Source of the DNA: Drosophila pseudoobscura | Taxonomy: Eukaryota > Arthropoda > Insecta > Diptera > Drosophilidae | Length of the DNA stretch: 64,000 nucleotides | Assembly: GCF_009870125.1 (NCBI RefSeq) | Contig: NC_046683.1 | Location: 20,593,001-20,657,000, forward strand | Direction: 5' to 3' | Part shown: in pieces, positions 1 to 11,548 of the stretch | Layout of the letters: the number at the start of each line of letters is the position of its first letter | Numbering within the stretch: position 1 is the first letter of the stretch | Notes under the pieces: generated by a model | Seen by the model: only the letters and a program-made list of their open reading frames with translations | The model's database searches: none | What the model was told of the DNA's origin: nothing | Translations under genes and position numbers: made by a program

Positions 1-2106
1 CCGGTGCGGAATGTGCCGGTACAAGTTCCCCCCCTTCTCCACATAGTCGGGGTACTTTGGGGCTTCTTTCCTGATCTTCTCGGCCATGCCTTCTAACCAC
101 TTGCAGGGCGGCTCGCCCACTGGCGGTGTTCCCTCCACATTTCTTATTCGACGGCCTCGCTCCTCCACCGGCTGTCGGGAGAGTGCGTCGGCTACCACGT
201 TGAGCTGTCCTTTCCTGTATGCGATTTCAAAGTCGTACTGCTGCAACTCTAATGCCCATCTCGCCACTCTTCCCGACGGACTCTCTATGCTATTTAACCA
301 TTTCAGAGCCATGTGGTCCGTGACTACCTTGAAGCGATAACCTTCCAAGTATGGCCTCAACCGGCGGATGGCCCATACAATGGCCAGACATTCTTTCTCC
401 GTCGCCGAATAGTTCCTTTCGGGTCCGTTTAGCGTCCTGCTAGCATATGATATTACCCGCTCTCCCCTTTCCGTCTCCTGCGTGAGAATCGCGCCCAGCC
501 CGTAATCACTGGCGTCTGTCTGCAGGATGAATTTCTTCGAGAAGTCAGGGCACGCCAGCACGGGGTCCGCCACTAGTCTTCTCTTCACCTCCTCGAACGC
601 TTCCTGCCGTTCCCGGGTCCAGACCCATTCCGTCTTCTTCTTGAGGAGCCCGGTGAGAGGCTGCACGAGGGTGGCGAAGTCGGGCACGAACCTCCGGTAC
701 CATGAGGCCACTCCCAAGTACTGTCTTAGCTCCTTGACATTTGTCGGCGGTTTCAGTTCGGCTATGGCTGCGACTTTCTCGGGGTCTGTACATATCCCCT
801 CGCCGGTCACCTTGTGGCCCAGATACCGCAGCTCTTTCCTAAAGAACTCGCACTTGTCTGCATTCAGCCGCCAGTTAGCCAAGCGCAGCCGTCGAAACAC
901 CTCTTTCAGGTTTCTTCGGTGTTCTTCTTCTGTTCGCCCGATGACCACTATGTCATCCTGGTACGCGAATGCGTGCGGCATCATCTCTGGCCTTATCACT
1001 TGGTCTAATGCCCGTTGAAAGGTGGCCGACGCGGAGTGTAACCCAAACGGCATCACCTTCCATTGGTATAGCCCCTTGCCGGGCACCGTGAACGCCGTGA
1101 TCGGCCGGCTGCTCTCGGCCAGGGGGATCTGCCAATATCCATCCTTCAGATCCAGGCTACTTATGAATTTCGCTTCCCGCAGTTGATCGAGTATGTAATC
1201 GATCCTGGGCATTGGGTATGCGTCCTTTACTGATCTCGCGTTTACTTGACGAAAGTCTACGTACAATCTCCACTTGCCATTTTTCTTCTTCACCATCACT
1301 ATAGGCGAACTGTAGGGGCTCTTTGACGGCTCTATGCATCCCATTTCTAATAGTTCGTCCACTTTCTGGTTAATCTCGGCCTGCATTTTGGGGTTCTTTG
1401 GGTAATACCTTTGTTTAATAGGTTGCGGGTCACTCATGGTGATTGTATGCACCGCCACATTAGACACCCCCTCGATCTTGGCCAACGCCTCCAACTCTCG
1501 GGCCAAGAAGTCCTCCACTGGCTCTTCCCTCGCCCCCTCATTCCCGTTTGTGCTTTCCGCCACCTCTCGGGCGGCCGTTCTTGGGGTCGTGTCCGTCTTG
1601 TTGTCGTATTCCGGTCCTGTCTCTCGAGCTTCGGCCTTCGCCACTGACAGTCTTTCCTCCTGGTCTCCTCTTTCCCGATCTTGGGCAGGGATCACCACCC
1701 TGTGTCCTGCACAGGTCACCACCGCCCCGACCGCGCGGAGGAAATCCCATCCCAACACTAACTCGTCGATCACACCCGGCAATACGAGTAGCACCATTGG
1801 GATCTCCTTGTTCCCAAAGCCTACCTTCGTTTCGATCTGGTGTGTGATCTCCTGGCTATGGCCATCTGCCAACCTCACCCTTTTCCTTGCCGCCACCTCC
1901 CGGCCTTCACCCTTCAGTCGGTCCGCCAGCTCGCGGCTCACGAAACTGCTGGTGGCTCCTGTATCCACCGTGGCTTGCAGCTCCACGCCCGCGACCTCCA
2001 CTACTGCTGATAACTGCTCCTCCTCGCAGATCAGCCTGCCGACTAGGCTTGAGGGACCGTTTCTTGCGACCCTGGCACGGCCCTCCGCGGCGTGGGTCGC
2101 GGGGCG
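1..2106 (-). CDS. pol: Pol polyprotein (protease, reverse transcriptase, RNase H), partial, Lys-gypsy copy A
   Basis: Reads from the gag/pol shift site at 2106-2112 toward base 1. In order it encodes the aspartic protease (DTGATSS motif), the linker, reverse transcriptase (FISSLDLKDGYWQ, then YQDD at about 952-963) and RNase H (QTDASDYGLGA). The frame stays in register with the intact copy and I find no stop before the window edge, so it looks open. It would be made as a Gag-Pol fusion by -1 frameshifting. Integrase is outside the window. Because gag upstream carries a frameshift, this copy is probably unable to make a normal fusion protein. Confidence 0.88.
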
Positions 2107-3375
2107 TTTCCCGTCTTCCTGCAGCACTGCCATGCCGAGATGCCCACTTTTCCGCATCTCCAGCAGTAGGTGAGCGGTCGACCGTTGCACTCCCGGCTCC
2201 AATGATCCGCGCTCCCACACCTTCGGCACGCCTGGGCCGGATTCTTGACATATCCGTCCTCGATATTGCCGTTGGTCGGTGTCGGCAAGCGGCCATGCGC
2301 TCCCCTTTCCTCCCGTGCTGCCTCCTCCAGCGGGCCGTCTTTGCATCGTCGACATGCCGTCGTGTCGGCCGGCTTGTGGAAGGGATTCGCTGCCCGGGCT
2401 TTCACGGTGGGATTCTCCCGTTGGAACTCTAGGCGGTCCCTTTCCAGCGCCTCGAACTCGTCTGCCAGTTCCATCATGGTGTCGAGATCCTTGCACCGGT
2501 GTGGTCTCATATACGCTCTCAAGTCGGGCATGCTATTCTCCCGAATCAACTCCGTTTGCTCCTCTTGGGGACATTTCAGGGGTCGCATAAGTGTCTGCAT
2601 CTCTACCATGTATTCTTTGAACGGCTCGCCCCACTTCTGTTTCCGCATCCTCACTTCCTGCAGCAACTTCTCAAAGTATCCCCGAGGCAGAAAGTACGCC
2701 TGGAAGCTGGAAGAGAACTCTTTCCACGTTCTCCACTGCCGATTGTTCGCCACGAACCACATCAACGCCCGCCCTTTTAGCAGCTCCGGCATCGCCCTGG
2801 GGATCAGATCCGGATCCAGACCGTATGTCTCGGCGGACCACTCGACCTGCTCCAAGAACTCGAGAGGCTTCGTCGTACCGTCGAACCGGAACGACCACTC
2901 TCTCACCTGTTTCGCCACTCTAGCGTAGTCCAGGTGTGCTGGCCGTGTGGTGGCTGGTGGTGACTCTCTCCCTCTCGGTTTCTCGGCTTCGATCCCTTCC
3001 TGGGTGACGGGGCCTGCTAGGCGTTCCTGTGTGTGAGCGTTCCGGTATGGGCACTGAGAGACTCGCTATCAACTCTCTTTGTATATCGACTGGGGACCTC
3101 CACAGCGCAGCCGCGGCTGCGCCGGGTGGGGGCGCCAGGTGCTCGTACGCGGCGTGTTTATCGTCCGCCCGGGGTGTCGGCGAGGACCTGTTCGCCCGAC
3201 ACTCCCACACCTCTATCAGATCGGCCCACTCTGCCTCATCCTCGTGTTCCCTCATCCATTCCTTAAAGGTTCTTCTCATTTCGTCCACGGTACCCTCCAA
3301 CCGCACGCCGAAGGCGTGGCCGCATTGGACAAGCTCCTCCTTTCTCAACCGATGGATCCATTGTCCCTTCCCCAT
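2043..3375 (-). pseudogene. gag: gag of Lys-gypsy copy A, broken by one extra base
   Basis: Two minus-strand reading frames make up one Gag. The N-terminal part (2920-3375) starts MGKGQWIHRLRKEEL; the C-terminal part (2043-2918) has the capsid-like region and two zinc knuckles. The intact copy D reads through this junction. Copy A has one extra base near 2968-2975 (gtcaccacc here against gtcgaacc there), which shifts the frame after the ERERV residues. The N-terminus resembles a SAP-like helix pair. Otherwise the protein is close to copy D, so the break is recent. Confidence 0.9.
2106..2112 (-). promoter_or_regulatory. Programmed -1 frameshift site (GGGAAAC), copy A
   Basis: On the minus strand the heptamer GGGAAAC lies in the gag frame as G GGA AAC, at the same place as in copy D. 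A GC-rich stretch able to form the same hairpin follows. The site is conserved between the two copies. Confidence 0.75.
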
Positions 3376-3424
3376 TCTCTCGTCTATACTCTCCCTCCCT
3401 TTGTCCTATTATTTGTCGTTGTAG

Positions 3425-3442
3425 GCCCCACGTTGGGCGCCA
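3425..3442 (-). other. Primer binding site, tRNA-Lys (CUU)
   Basis: On the minus strand this reads tggcgcccaacgtggggc, complementary to the 3' end of metazoan tRNA-Lys(CUU) including CCA. It lies two bases inside the LTR. Confidence 0.85.
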
Positions 3443-3444
3443 GT

Positions 3445-4309
3445 TGTAACGAACCTGCTTTTTGGGCTCGCTTGAGTTTGCTGGGCTCGCTCAGCGGTCG
3501 GCAGATTCGCCGCAACGTATTTTTATTGTTGCCCCCAACGACAAATGATAAGACTTTCCTTTTCCTTTTATTTGATTTTCGCTTTATTCGCAATTGTATT
3601 AGGACTTAGGGCTAGGTGTTACAGTTTCTCTTAATTACCGATCTCCACCACGCGGGGGCTCTCGTCGGGTGTGGCAGCGTCGAGGCTATTGATTGGGGCA
3701 AGTTGACCTCCGCTATTGCTTTGGTCCGCCACTCGAATCCGCACTCCACGTCTCGCACTCCCCTCCTAGCTTCCGCCGGCGTACGGGGATCTTCACTTAA
3801 CTTAGACTTACTGTGGGGGGCAGGCGGGGCCTGTCTGCCTGCTGCTACACTTCACTACACTTCTTTGTTTCGTACTGAGTATCACTCTTGCGTTTCGACC
3901 GGGTCTCAACGTGCGCGCGCGCTTACTTATCCGCGGGAAAAGAGACCCGCTTTGACGCCGCCGCCTCCTTTTATAGCCCCTTGCCAGGCCCCGGCTCGGC
4001 GTCGGCGTCCATCGCCGTCTCCTGGTTTCCACGGCCTTCGTAACGGGGCCTGGCCGGCGGCGTGATCCCGTGCCCTTATTTGGTCATGCGCCAGATTACT
4101 GCCGGCCCGATCCCGCCGTTTCCTTTGCCTCTCTTGTGTCTCTCTCTCCGAGAGCAGGGCACTTCCCCTCTCGAGGCCCTTGGCCTCTTCGCCGCGTCCG
4201 GATAACCGTGGGCATCTGGCCTGACCTTCGCCTTATCCGGCCGGCCGTCAGCTTTTATCCGACTGTGCTTTTGGTCGCACTCGGCCTGTGGGAACCATGG
4301 TACCTCACA
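3445..4309 (-). repeat. 5' LTR of Lys-gypsy copy A
   Basis: About 865 bp, starting tgtgagg and ending ttaca on the minus strand. It aligns along its length with the LTRs of copy D. A TATA box (tataaaa, reverse complement at 3969-3975) gives a likely promoter, and AATAAA-type signals lie further 3'. The GC-rich body and an alternating GC run near 3910-3925 are family features. Confidence 0.93.
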
Positions 4310-4863
4310 GTCTACCCTTGCGGATCGGCGTGCCAAAACAATAAAACGTTTGGTTTTTGCGAGGGCTGATTAGCACGGCACAAGCAGAGGTAAATTATGT
4401 TTGTTCCTTCTTCTCACACCAGTTCCAAAAGGATTTTTTTCAGGGGGAACTGAGCTCTGCTTGAAGGCAAATAAATGTTTTTGCAATTCTTTATTTATTG
4501 CGGGTTTCACAAAATAATGTTTTTATTTATAAATTGTTTTATGTTTTTGTTTTTATTTTTAACTATAACCGCGTCTTAATCCCTCAAGCTGCAAGCAAAA
4601 AAGCTCTTAATTTTGAGTGTCACAAACGAAGGTGTCAGCAGAGAACAAGAGTGATAAAACGCGAAACAGCTGGTTCAGTTGAGATAGGTCATCGACCGGC
4701 AGAGAGTTGTGAGCGCTGAAGAAAAAAAGGCTAGTTGAAGTACCGAAGGGAATTGAGCGGGTCAGCTGTTTTGAATCTCGAAGTTTAAGACGAATACTTT
4801 GCGTGCTCGCGGATGGTGAGTGAAATTATCAGTTGAAAAGTAAATAAAGGGAGCGTATTAATA

Positions 4864-5079
4864 ATGGAGGGAGAACCTGTAGATCCGTCCGTCTGCAATC
4901 TGTGTGGAGAAAAGTTTGGATCCCTGCAGTTATACAAGACCAGGTGTGGCCACGAATTTCATAAAGCTTGCATTGTGCCATATTCGAGGGAAAATACCAA
5001 ATGTCCTAGGTGCGGAAGAATCACTATTGACTTGCAGGGCGGCGCATCGGGTTCGGGCACGCAAACCGCCAAACAGTAG
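4864..5079 (+). CDS. RING-H2 finger ORF at the head of a decayed gypsy gag
   Basis: A 71-codon frame starting MEGEPVDPSVCNLCGEKF. It has the zinc-ligand series C-x2-C, then C-x-H-x2-H-x2-C, then C-x2-C (CPRC), that is a RING-H2 finger as in E3 ubiquitin ligases. The stop at 5079 is followed by a stretch rich in Ala, Gly and Pro and then by a recognisable Gag core from about 5469. I infer the RING was the N-terminal part of this element's Gag or a small first ORF. Upstream (4310-4863) is AT-rich sequence that may be its LTR and leader. No catalytic role is shown; RING is called from cysteine and histidine spacing only. Confidence 0.6.
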   Translation: MEGEPVDPSVCNLCGEKFGSLQLYKTRCGHEFHKACIVPYSRENTKCPRCGRITIDLQGGASGSGTQTAKQ

Positions 5080-7460
5080 GCAGGATGCAAAGAAAAAGCT
5101 TCAGGCACCCCAGCGGCGGGAGCAGCCGTTAATAACCCAGGGTCGGCTCCAGTTGATAGCGGGAATTTAGGGATCATGATTACCCAAGCAGTGCGAGCCA
5201 TGCAAAACGACCTTTTAACCCAGTTGTCGTAGCAGATGGCGCAAATAATACAAACCAATCCCGGCCAGTCAGTTGAAAATGAGCAGCGATCTTCAACTGA
5301 ATAGCCAGGATCAACATACTCGAAATATAGCTCCAGACGATAGTTCGCAGGGTCAGGAAGCAGGCGGAGGCCGAGAATCGGCAGGATTTCAGAATGAGGG
5401 CAGAGACACTCCTAGAAGTTTAGCTTCCGACCTGTCCCAAAGGCCGGACAAGGTCGTACACATTATGAATGGTTGGAAGCTACGATTTAGCGGGAATGCG
5501 GAAGGAATTAGCGTTGATAATTTTATCTATGGAAAGCAACTTTGCGGTGCTATATAACAACGCTAGCATCCTCTTTGACGGAAAGGCTCCTGAATTCTTT
5601 TGGAGGTTTCATAAGTCAGTGATAGTTGTACGATGGGATTTGCTTTGTCAGGCATTAAGGAGACAGGGACCGGAAGAAAAAAGAAAAGGAAGGGTTCGAT
5701 GCCTTTTATGACGCCATAGTTCACCTAATGGATATTTTAGAGTCTCCCTTGTCAGAAAAGTCTGTGGTAGCCATACTGCGAAGTAATTTTAGGCCCGAAG
5801 TAAGGCACGAGTTGTTCAATATAAACATAACTTCGGTTGGGGAGCTCGGGGAAATATGCAGACGAAGAGAGTTTCCTGGATTCGAGCCAGTAGAAAAGCA
5901 ACACCAGGCAGTTATAGATACTATCATTCCAGTCCAGCCCGTCAGTAGTGTAAAAACAAATTTATGGCATAATTTCATTAGTTCAAATTCAGATGCAGAG
6001 GCTGCAGAAACACTGTTCCGTCGTAGATCCAATTCAAGACACTCCAAACGGATGAGATCATTTGGAATGCAGCTAAATCAATAAATGCGATTAGGTACAA
6101 AGAGCTCGATAAACGTCCGTACGCAGAGGTAAACATTTTTGAGCGGCCAGTGCTTAGGTTGTTAGATACGGGGGCAGCGATGAGTGTAGTTGGTGGGAAT
6201 TTGGCCAAACAAATAATCACCAGCAGGATTCCATTTAAACGGGGCTCATACAACAGTTGCTCATACTGCAGATGGCAAGCGGCAGGAGGTTCTGTGTCGA
6301 TTGAGAACTCCAGTCACCTATTATAAGGTTGTGAAGGACTTGAAACTACATATCATTCCGTCGCTTAGCCAGGATTTTTGGTCCACGTTCAATATATTAC
6401 CTCCGGAGATGCAGGTAGCAGAAATTTGTCAGGAATTGCACGAACTAATTCCAAGCCAGAAAGAGGAGTTGCAGAAGGTTTTGTCGGGATTTCCATCCTA
6501 TGCAGTCTCTGGTTTGGGTAGAACATCGGTTTTGTCGCACTCGATCGATGCAGGAGATGCCAAGCCTGTAAAACAACGGCATTTTCCCGTGTCACCAGCA
6601 GTGGAGAAACTGCTGTATGCAGAAGTGGATAGGATGCTCAAATTAGGAGTTATTGAGGAATCTGATAGCGCCTAGTCCTCTCCAGTTGTGCTAGTCCAGA
6701 AACCGGGAAAGGTTTGAAACTTTGCCTAGATAGCCGCAAAGTCAATGTTACACGAAAATATGCCTTTCCGTTGCCGCAAATAGACGGTATACTATACTCA
6801 CACGTTGTGTGAGGATTGAGAGGCGGACTCGAGCATACAGCCAAGAGCCAAAGGCCCCGATCCCATGAACCAACGGTGCCGCGCTTGGAGTGCATCCCAC
6901 AGGGAGTGAGACACCTTCGGGCCGAAAAGCCAAGTGAGTCGAGTGAGAGCGAACGCGTCGGGCGCCGACTGAGAGGCGGATTTGGGCTTCGTGCAAAGAA
7001 TCGCTGGGGCGTTAGAGCGGCGGTGCCTCTCTTGGAGACGCCTTGGAGGTCCAAAGTGGGTCACGCTCACCAAAAGCGCAGAGGAGAACCAACGGCAGAA
7101 CCAGCACCGGAGTCGGAATAGCGTAAGATAGCTCTAAGATACCAATAAAGCATATTGTCATATCAGTACAAAACCCAACCCGTGCCTTCTTACTTGTCGT
7201 CGGGGCAACATATAAATATTGATGCAGCGAGCCTACCGACCGCTGAGCCAGCCCTGCTGAATCAGACGGAACAGAACGGTTCGTTATACAATACTAAGTC
7301 GCCTCCCCAGAGCCATGTTCATCTCGAGTCTGGATCTCAAGGATGCCTATTGGCAGATACCCTTGGATCCGGAGTCGCGGGACAAAACTGCTTTCACAAT
7401 TCCGGGTAAACCTCTATATCAGTTCAAGGTCATGCCGTTCGGTCTCACCAACGCGCAGTT
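5080..7460 (+). pseudogene. Decayed Ty3/gypsy gag-pol ('gypsy-B'), split by a solo LTR
   Basis: Fragments in changing frames. A Gag core is seen near 5469-5660 (WKLRFSGNAEG, FFWRFHKS), Gag continues at 5728-6084, a protease follows (LLDTGAAMSVVGG, about 6150-6210), then the linker and start of reverse transcriptase at 6301-6720 (VKQRHFPVSP, SPVVLVQKPGK with in-frame stops). After the inserted LTR, reverse transcriptase resumes at about 7296 (FISSLDLKDAYWQIPL) and stops at GLTNAQFG near 7455. Stops at 6673-6675 and 6715 and several frame changes make it non-functional. No YxDD box, RNase H or integrase remains here. Confidence 0.85.
6808..7290 (+). repeat. Solo LTR inside gypsy-B, distant relative of the Lys-gypsy LTR
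   Basis: About 480 bp that interrupts the gypsy-B reverse transcriptase between the DGI and SRLP residues. It starts tgtgaggat and ends gttataca. Its last 90 bp resemble the 3' end of the Lys-gypsy LTR (gtcggggcaaca, accgctgagc, ggttcgtta). AATAAA lies at about 7144. Both flanks contain atac(t), but a few extra bases on the left make the exact target duplication unclear. Confidence 0.6.
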
Positions 7461-7537
7461 TGGATCTGACTTGTGGGATACCACTAAGTCAGATCTTCGG
7501 CGGGGGGTATTTGTAACTCTTGGATCAGCCGAGAGAT

Positions 7538-7906
7538 CTAGCTCTCAACAGCTTCACTAGATCGCATTCGTGTAGGCTCTATCCCTAAATGCCAGACAAA
7601 AGTATCTTCACATTTACGATGGAATTGCCAGAACAAATCGCCTGCTTTTGCGGATAACAATAAGTGAAAATGATCGCAAACTAGCTGGAAATTGCTGGAA
7701 ATTCCCAGGGTCTGTGCCGTTATGGAAAGTACCCGGTAAAAAAATTCTGTGGCCAATAGACCGTCCTTACAAACGTCAAACTTTACCTTCCAGTTCTGAA
7801 TAACATGTAATACATTCTCTTGTGAAATTGAAACTGAAAAACGATTGTTAGTATTCCTTAAGACTCCGGGGCCGACACCGAAGCGCTCCAGAGTGCTGCC
7901 TAACAC
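7538..7906 (-). pseudogene. Gypsy Gag fragment, minus strand
   Basis: An open 122-codon frame with a Retrotrans_gag-like core: WKVKFD, FFYRVLSI, then LFWQFHRKC near its C-terminal part. The layout matches the Gag core of gypsy-B but on the opposite strand and from a different element. No other part of that element is visible; it abuts the non-LTR element on its right. Confidence 0.55.
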
Positions 7907-8309
7907 ATCATTCGCGCAGATTGCCAGAGAAAGGAGCCGGAACGCATCCTAAAAATGTTGTAAAGATGCAACCCCCACCTCCCAACCTCCCAAAGTTGAG
8001 ACGACACAGAGCCCCACAAACCAGGCGGTGGTCGTCCTCAACAAAGACTCGCTGGCCCCGATTGAGGCTGCCAAGGGCGAGCTCAATTTTGGGTTCAGCT
8101 CTGTGACCGTAAAGGTCTACAAGGTCGGGGTTACAAGGTAAAGGTCGGGGCACGTCCTGTCGACAAGCCAGTCGAGCACGACGCTGCCTCGGAGATCGAA
8201 GCACCCGACGATCACACAGAGATAGACCCAGAGGGCTACTCCACCGATGGCACGCTGAGATGCGACTTCGAGGCGATGTGTTTCCACGAGGAAGTCGAGG
8301 ACGATCCGG

Positions 8310-9183
8310 ATGCCGACATTACAGTGGTGGAGAACACTAAGGATGTCCTTGAGGCTCCTTCAGATCAATCTCCACAACTGTAAAGCAGCATCCGCTGCTC
8401 TTATACTCCGCCTCGAAGAGAGCGGAGCAGACGTAGCCCTGATCCAGGAACCTTGGATAGTGGGAGACAATGTTTGTGGACTAGGGTCGAAAGAGTACAA
8501 GATAATTGTAGCTCAACATGAAGGTAAAACCCGCACCTGCATTCTCGCCAGAAAGCACCTTAATATCTTTCTGCTCCATAATTATAGCGATAGCGACAAC
8601 ACGGCGGCAAGCCTAGAGCTGAAAGGGACACATCTAAGGCTGATGTCGTCCTACATTTCCCATGAGGGAAACGATCCCCCCAACGACCTTGTTCGCAAAC
8701 TAGCCAGCGACAGCGGGAGGTCGGACATAGACCTATTAATAGGTTGCGATGCCAACGCTCACCACACTCAGCTTCATCGTTAACTCAAATCTATTTATTA
8801 GTAATGGGGGCAACGACCCCACTTTTATAATTAAAAATCGACAGGAGGTTATTGACATCACCCTAGTGTCTTCCAACCTGTTAGACATAGTCAAGAGTTG
8901 GCAAGTCCTTGATGACCACTCTTTCTCTGACCACAGATACATCGAGACCACACTATCCCTCGAGTGTCCGAAACCTAAGGACTATATTAATGCCAGGAAA
9001 GCCAACTGGGAAAAATATAGCTCAGCCCTGGAGGACTTACTCCCCTCCAAAGCACCATCATGCCCTGACACAAAAGACGACCTAGATCGCCTAGTGAACA
9101 GGTTCACAGAGGCATGCAACAAAGCCTTCGCGGCAGCATGCCCCTCTAGCAAACCTAGGGGAAAAAAGAAACCCCCCTGGTGA
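8310..9183 (+). pseudogene. ORF2 apurinic-type endonuclease domain, LOA copy A
   Basis: Two frames, 8310-8783 and 8749-9183, make up the domain. It has LRLLQINLHNCKAAS, then LIQEPW (catalytic Glu), IGCDANAHH (Asp and Asn), and finally DDHSFSDHRYI (the Ser-Asp-His end motif). A deletion of roughly 30-40 bp near 8765 shifts the frame; the related copy at the right window edge keeps the missing bases. The domain nicks target DNA in this class of element. Confidence 0.85.
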
Positions 9184-9517
9184 TCAAAACAAATGGACAT
9201 CCTACGTAAAAGCTGCAGGACCCTCTTCAACAGGGCCAAAAGCGCGAACGAGGAGAGCCACTGGGCAGACTACAAAATCAGTCTGTCACTATATAAAAAG
9301 GAAACAAGAAAAGCAAAAAGGGCAAGAAAACGTCAGAGGCCGCAAGGCTTCGCAAGTTTCTCTTAAAAACTACCCCTCGGTAGGGTATCTTAAAAGGAAT
9401 GACGGCACGTGGACTAACTCCAGTGAGGAGTCCCTGCACATTCTACTAGACACGCATTTTTCAGGGTTCACAACCATCGAGACGGTACATCTTCCAGGAG
9501 AGGGACCGGTAACCTCG

Positions 9518-11443
9518 ATGGATCACATCCTCACAAAACGTAACATAAGCTGGGCAATAAACAGCTTCAACCCGTTCAAATCGCCAGGCCCAGACCAGGT
9601 AATCCCGGCCCAACTTCAGAAGGCCGGGGATACGGCCATCAACTGGCTACAAGGTATCTTCAGGAAGATACTGGCTGTGGGTACAATCCCGCGAACAGGG
9701 CTTAAGGCAGAGATAGTCCTCATTCCCAGAGCTGGGAAAGCCTCGCACTCTGCTGCAAAAGACATTAGACCAATCAGCCTATCTTCCTTCCTTCAACAAC
9801 GTTGTACCGGGTGCCATTACAGAAGCCCTGACTGACCTGGGGGTGGACCGTCACTTGGTGATGCTCATTGATGAATTGCTCACATGCAGGACGATGACAT
9901 CATCGATGGGATCGTCCGCCCAGTCAAGGTATGTCAACAGAGGCACCCCGCAAGGTGGTGTCCTGTCTCCTCTTCTGTGGAACATAGCAGTCAACAAGAT
10001 TCTATGTATCAGCGGAGCTCTTCGCACCACCCCAAATGATGCGCTAAATGCCATCCTATGCCCACAGAGCCTTGACCTCGCAGGAAAGGAACGGGCAGAA
10101 GCAGCAGCAATACGTCTAAGAGACTCAGATCAATGGGTGACACAGTGCATAGGTCACTCAGCCATATTAAATAATAGCAGTACCGTCCCCTCAAAAACTG
10201 ACTACCAAGTTCCAAGAGAGTACACAGTCACTCCCTTCGACACAATCATCCCTCACAGAGACGAATGGCTCGAGGCACTCTTAGGCCCAGATGGGGCCAT
10301 AAACATCTTCACAGATGGATCAAAGCTGGACGACAGAGTCGGAGGGGGAATCTACTCTGAACAGCTAACCTAAATTCCTTCAGACTCCCATATCATTGCA
10401 GTGTCTTTCAAGCGGAAGTCATAGCAATCAGGGGGGCTCTAGACTGCCTACAAGCGGTTGCCGTTACGGCAACCAAGCTAAACATTTATAGCGATAGCCA
10501 GGCTGCGATCAAATCGCTAAGTGCGATTTCCTCGAACTCGGCCACCGTGGCAGACTGCCGCAAATCTCTGTACGAGATGGCTCAGCAATTTGCTATTAGC
10601 AGCCATGGGATGATGAGACCGACATGAAGGAGATGGAGAATAATGTCCGCACCATCGAAATGGACGGTCTGCTGTGGGGCGCATCCAAATTGGTGCCCGT
10701 CGGCTATGGCATCCAAAAGCTGCAGATCATGTGCGTCATTGAGAACGAGAAGGTGTCCATCGATCTTCTGCAGGAGAAGATTGAGGAGTTCGAGGACTTT
10801 GTGCAGTCCGTTGATATTGCTGCCTTCAACAAGATCTAAACTGAGATTCTTACTATTTTGAATAAATCCAAGCAAAAGCGAAGCAACTAAAAAAAAAAAA
10901 AAAAAAATTTGGGTCCCGGGCCACCGGGACATCGAGGGCAACTGTATAGCGGACGATCTGGCCAGATCTGGCACTACAATCCCCCTTCTCCAAGACAAGG
11001 AGGATATCTGTATGCCAATGGCCACCTGTAAGCTCATTATAAGGGAGCAATACAAGCGACTAACAAACGATATGTGGCAAACAGTGCCACGATGTCGCAC
11101 AACTCGGCAAACATGGCCGACCATGGACATGAATCGCACCTCCGAGCTCCTCAAGTTAAGCAGGAAAAGGTGCAGCGTAGTCACACGTTCCCTCTCGGGA
11201 CACTGGCTAATAGGCACCCACGCTAACAGGCTGGGGGCCCCACATAACGATTTTTGTCGCAGCTGTAGAGACGAGGAAGAGGAGGAGACAGTGGAACATC
11301 TGTTCTGCTCCTGCCCAGCTCTCAGCAGAAGAAGGCTACAGCACCTGGGCTCAGCCTTTCAACACGACATCTCAGAGATGTCCAAACTATGTCCCAGGAG
11401 GATAGCGAACTTTGTGAGAGCATCTGGATGGGATAATTGCTGA
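9518..11443 (+). pseudogene. ORF2 reverse transcriptase, RNase H and zinc motif, LOA copy A
   Basis: Reverse transcriptase appears as FKSPGPDQVIPAQL and RPISLSSF, then, after a deletion, as RYVNRGTPQGGVLSPLLW; the YADD block is deleted. RNase H follows (FTDGSKLDDRVGGG near 10310, then YSDSQAAIKSL near 10485), and its last part (GHRDIEGN) lies beyond the eEF1-beta insertion. A C-terminal CCHC motif is at about 11255-11320 (CRSC, then HLFCSC). The final frame, 11012-11443, is open to a TGA. Confidence 0.88.
10593..10905 (+). pseudogene. eEF1beta: Processed pseudogene of eEF1-beta, 5'-truncated, with poly(A)
   Basis: The frame from 10606 to the TAA at 10839 encodes the C-terminal guanine-exchange domain of translation elongation factor 1-beta: [16 protein letters not shown] at the start and DIAAFNKI at the end. 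No stop interrupts it. A short 3' UTR with AATAAA (10860) runs into about 19 A's (10889-10907, overlapping the target repeat). The flanks aatttg at 10587-10592 and 10906-10911 look like a target-site duplication in the RNase H region of the host non-LTR element. Intron-free sequence, poly(A) and duplication together show retroposition of an mRNA. Only about the last third of the protein is present. Confidence 0.93.
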
Positions 11444-11548
11444 CAGGAAGTCTCAAAACGCAGGAAGGAAATGATCCTATGCGGTATCACAACGGGCCGA
11501 AACCGGCCTAAGTGTGACAGGTTCCGAGCGAGCCCGGCAGCCGCCTCA

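Larger units (their letters stand above)
1..4309 (-). mobile_element. Lys-gypsy copy A (Ty3/gypsy LTR retrotransposon), cut by left window edge
   Basis: Minus-strand copy of the same family as the complete element at 53733-63548. It is colinear with that copy: window base 1 corresponds to base 58038, with no net indel up to about 2.9 kb and then one extra base. It shows pol, the gag/pol shift site, gag, the tRNA-Lys primer site and the 5' LTR. The integrase half of pol, the downstream region and the 3' LTR lie outside the window, so no target duplication can be checked. The base after the LTR starts unrelated sequence (gtct at 4310-4313). Confidence 0.95.

Noticed and set aside
1887..2432. 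181-codon plus-strand ORF, Pro-rich
   Set aside because: Shadow of gag/pol overlap; the same shadow is at 55607-56152 on the minus strand.
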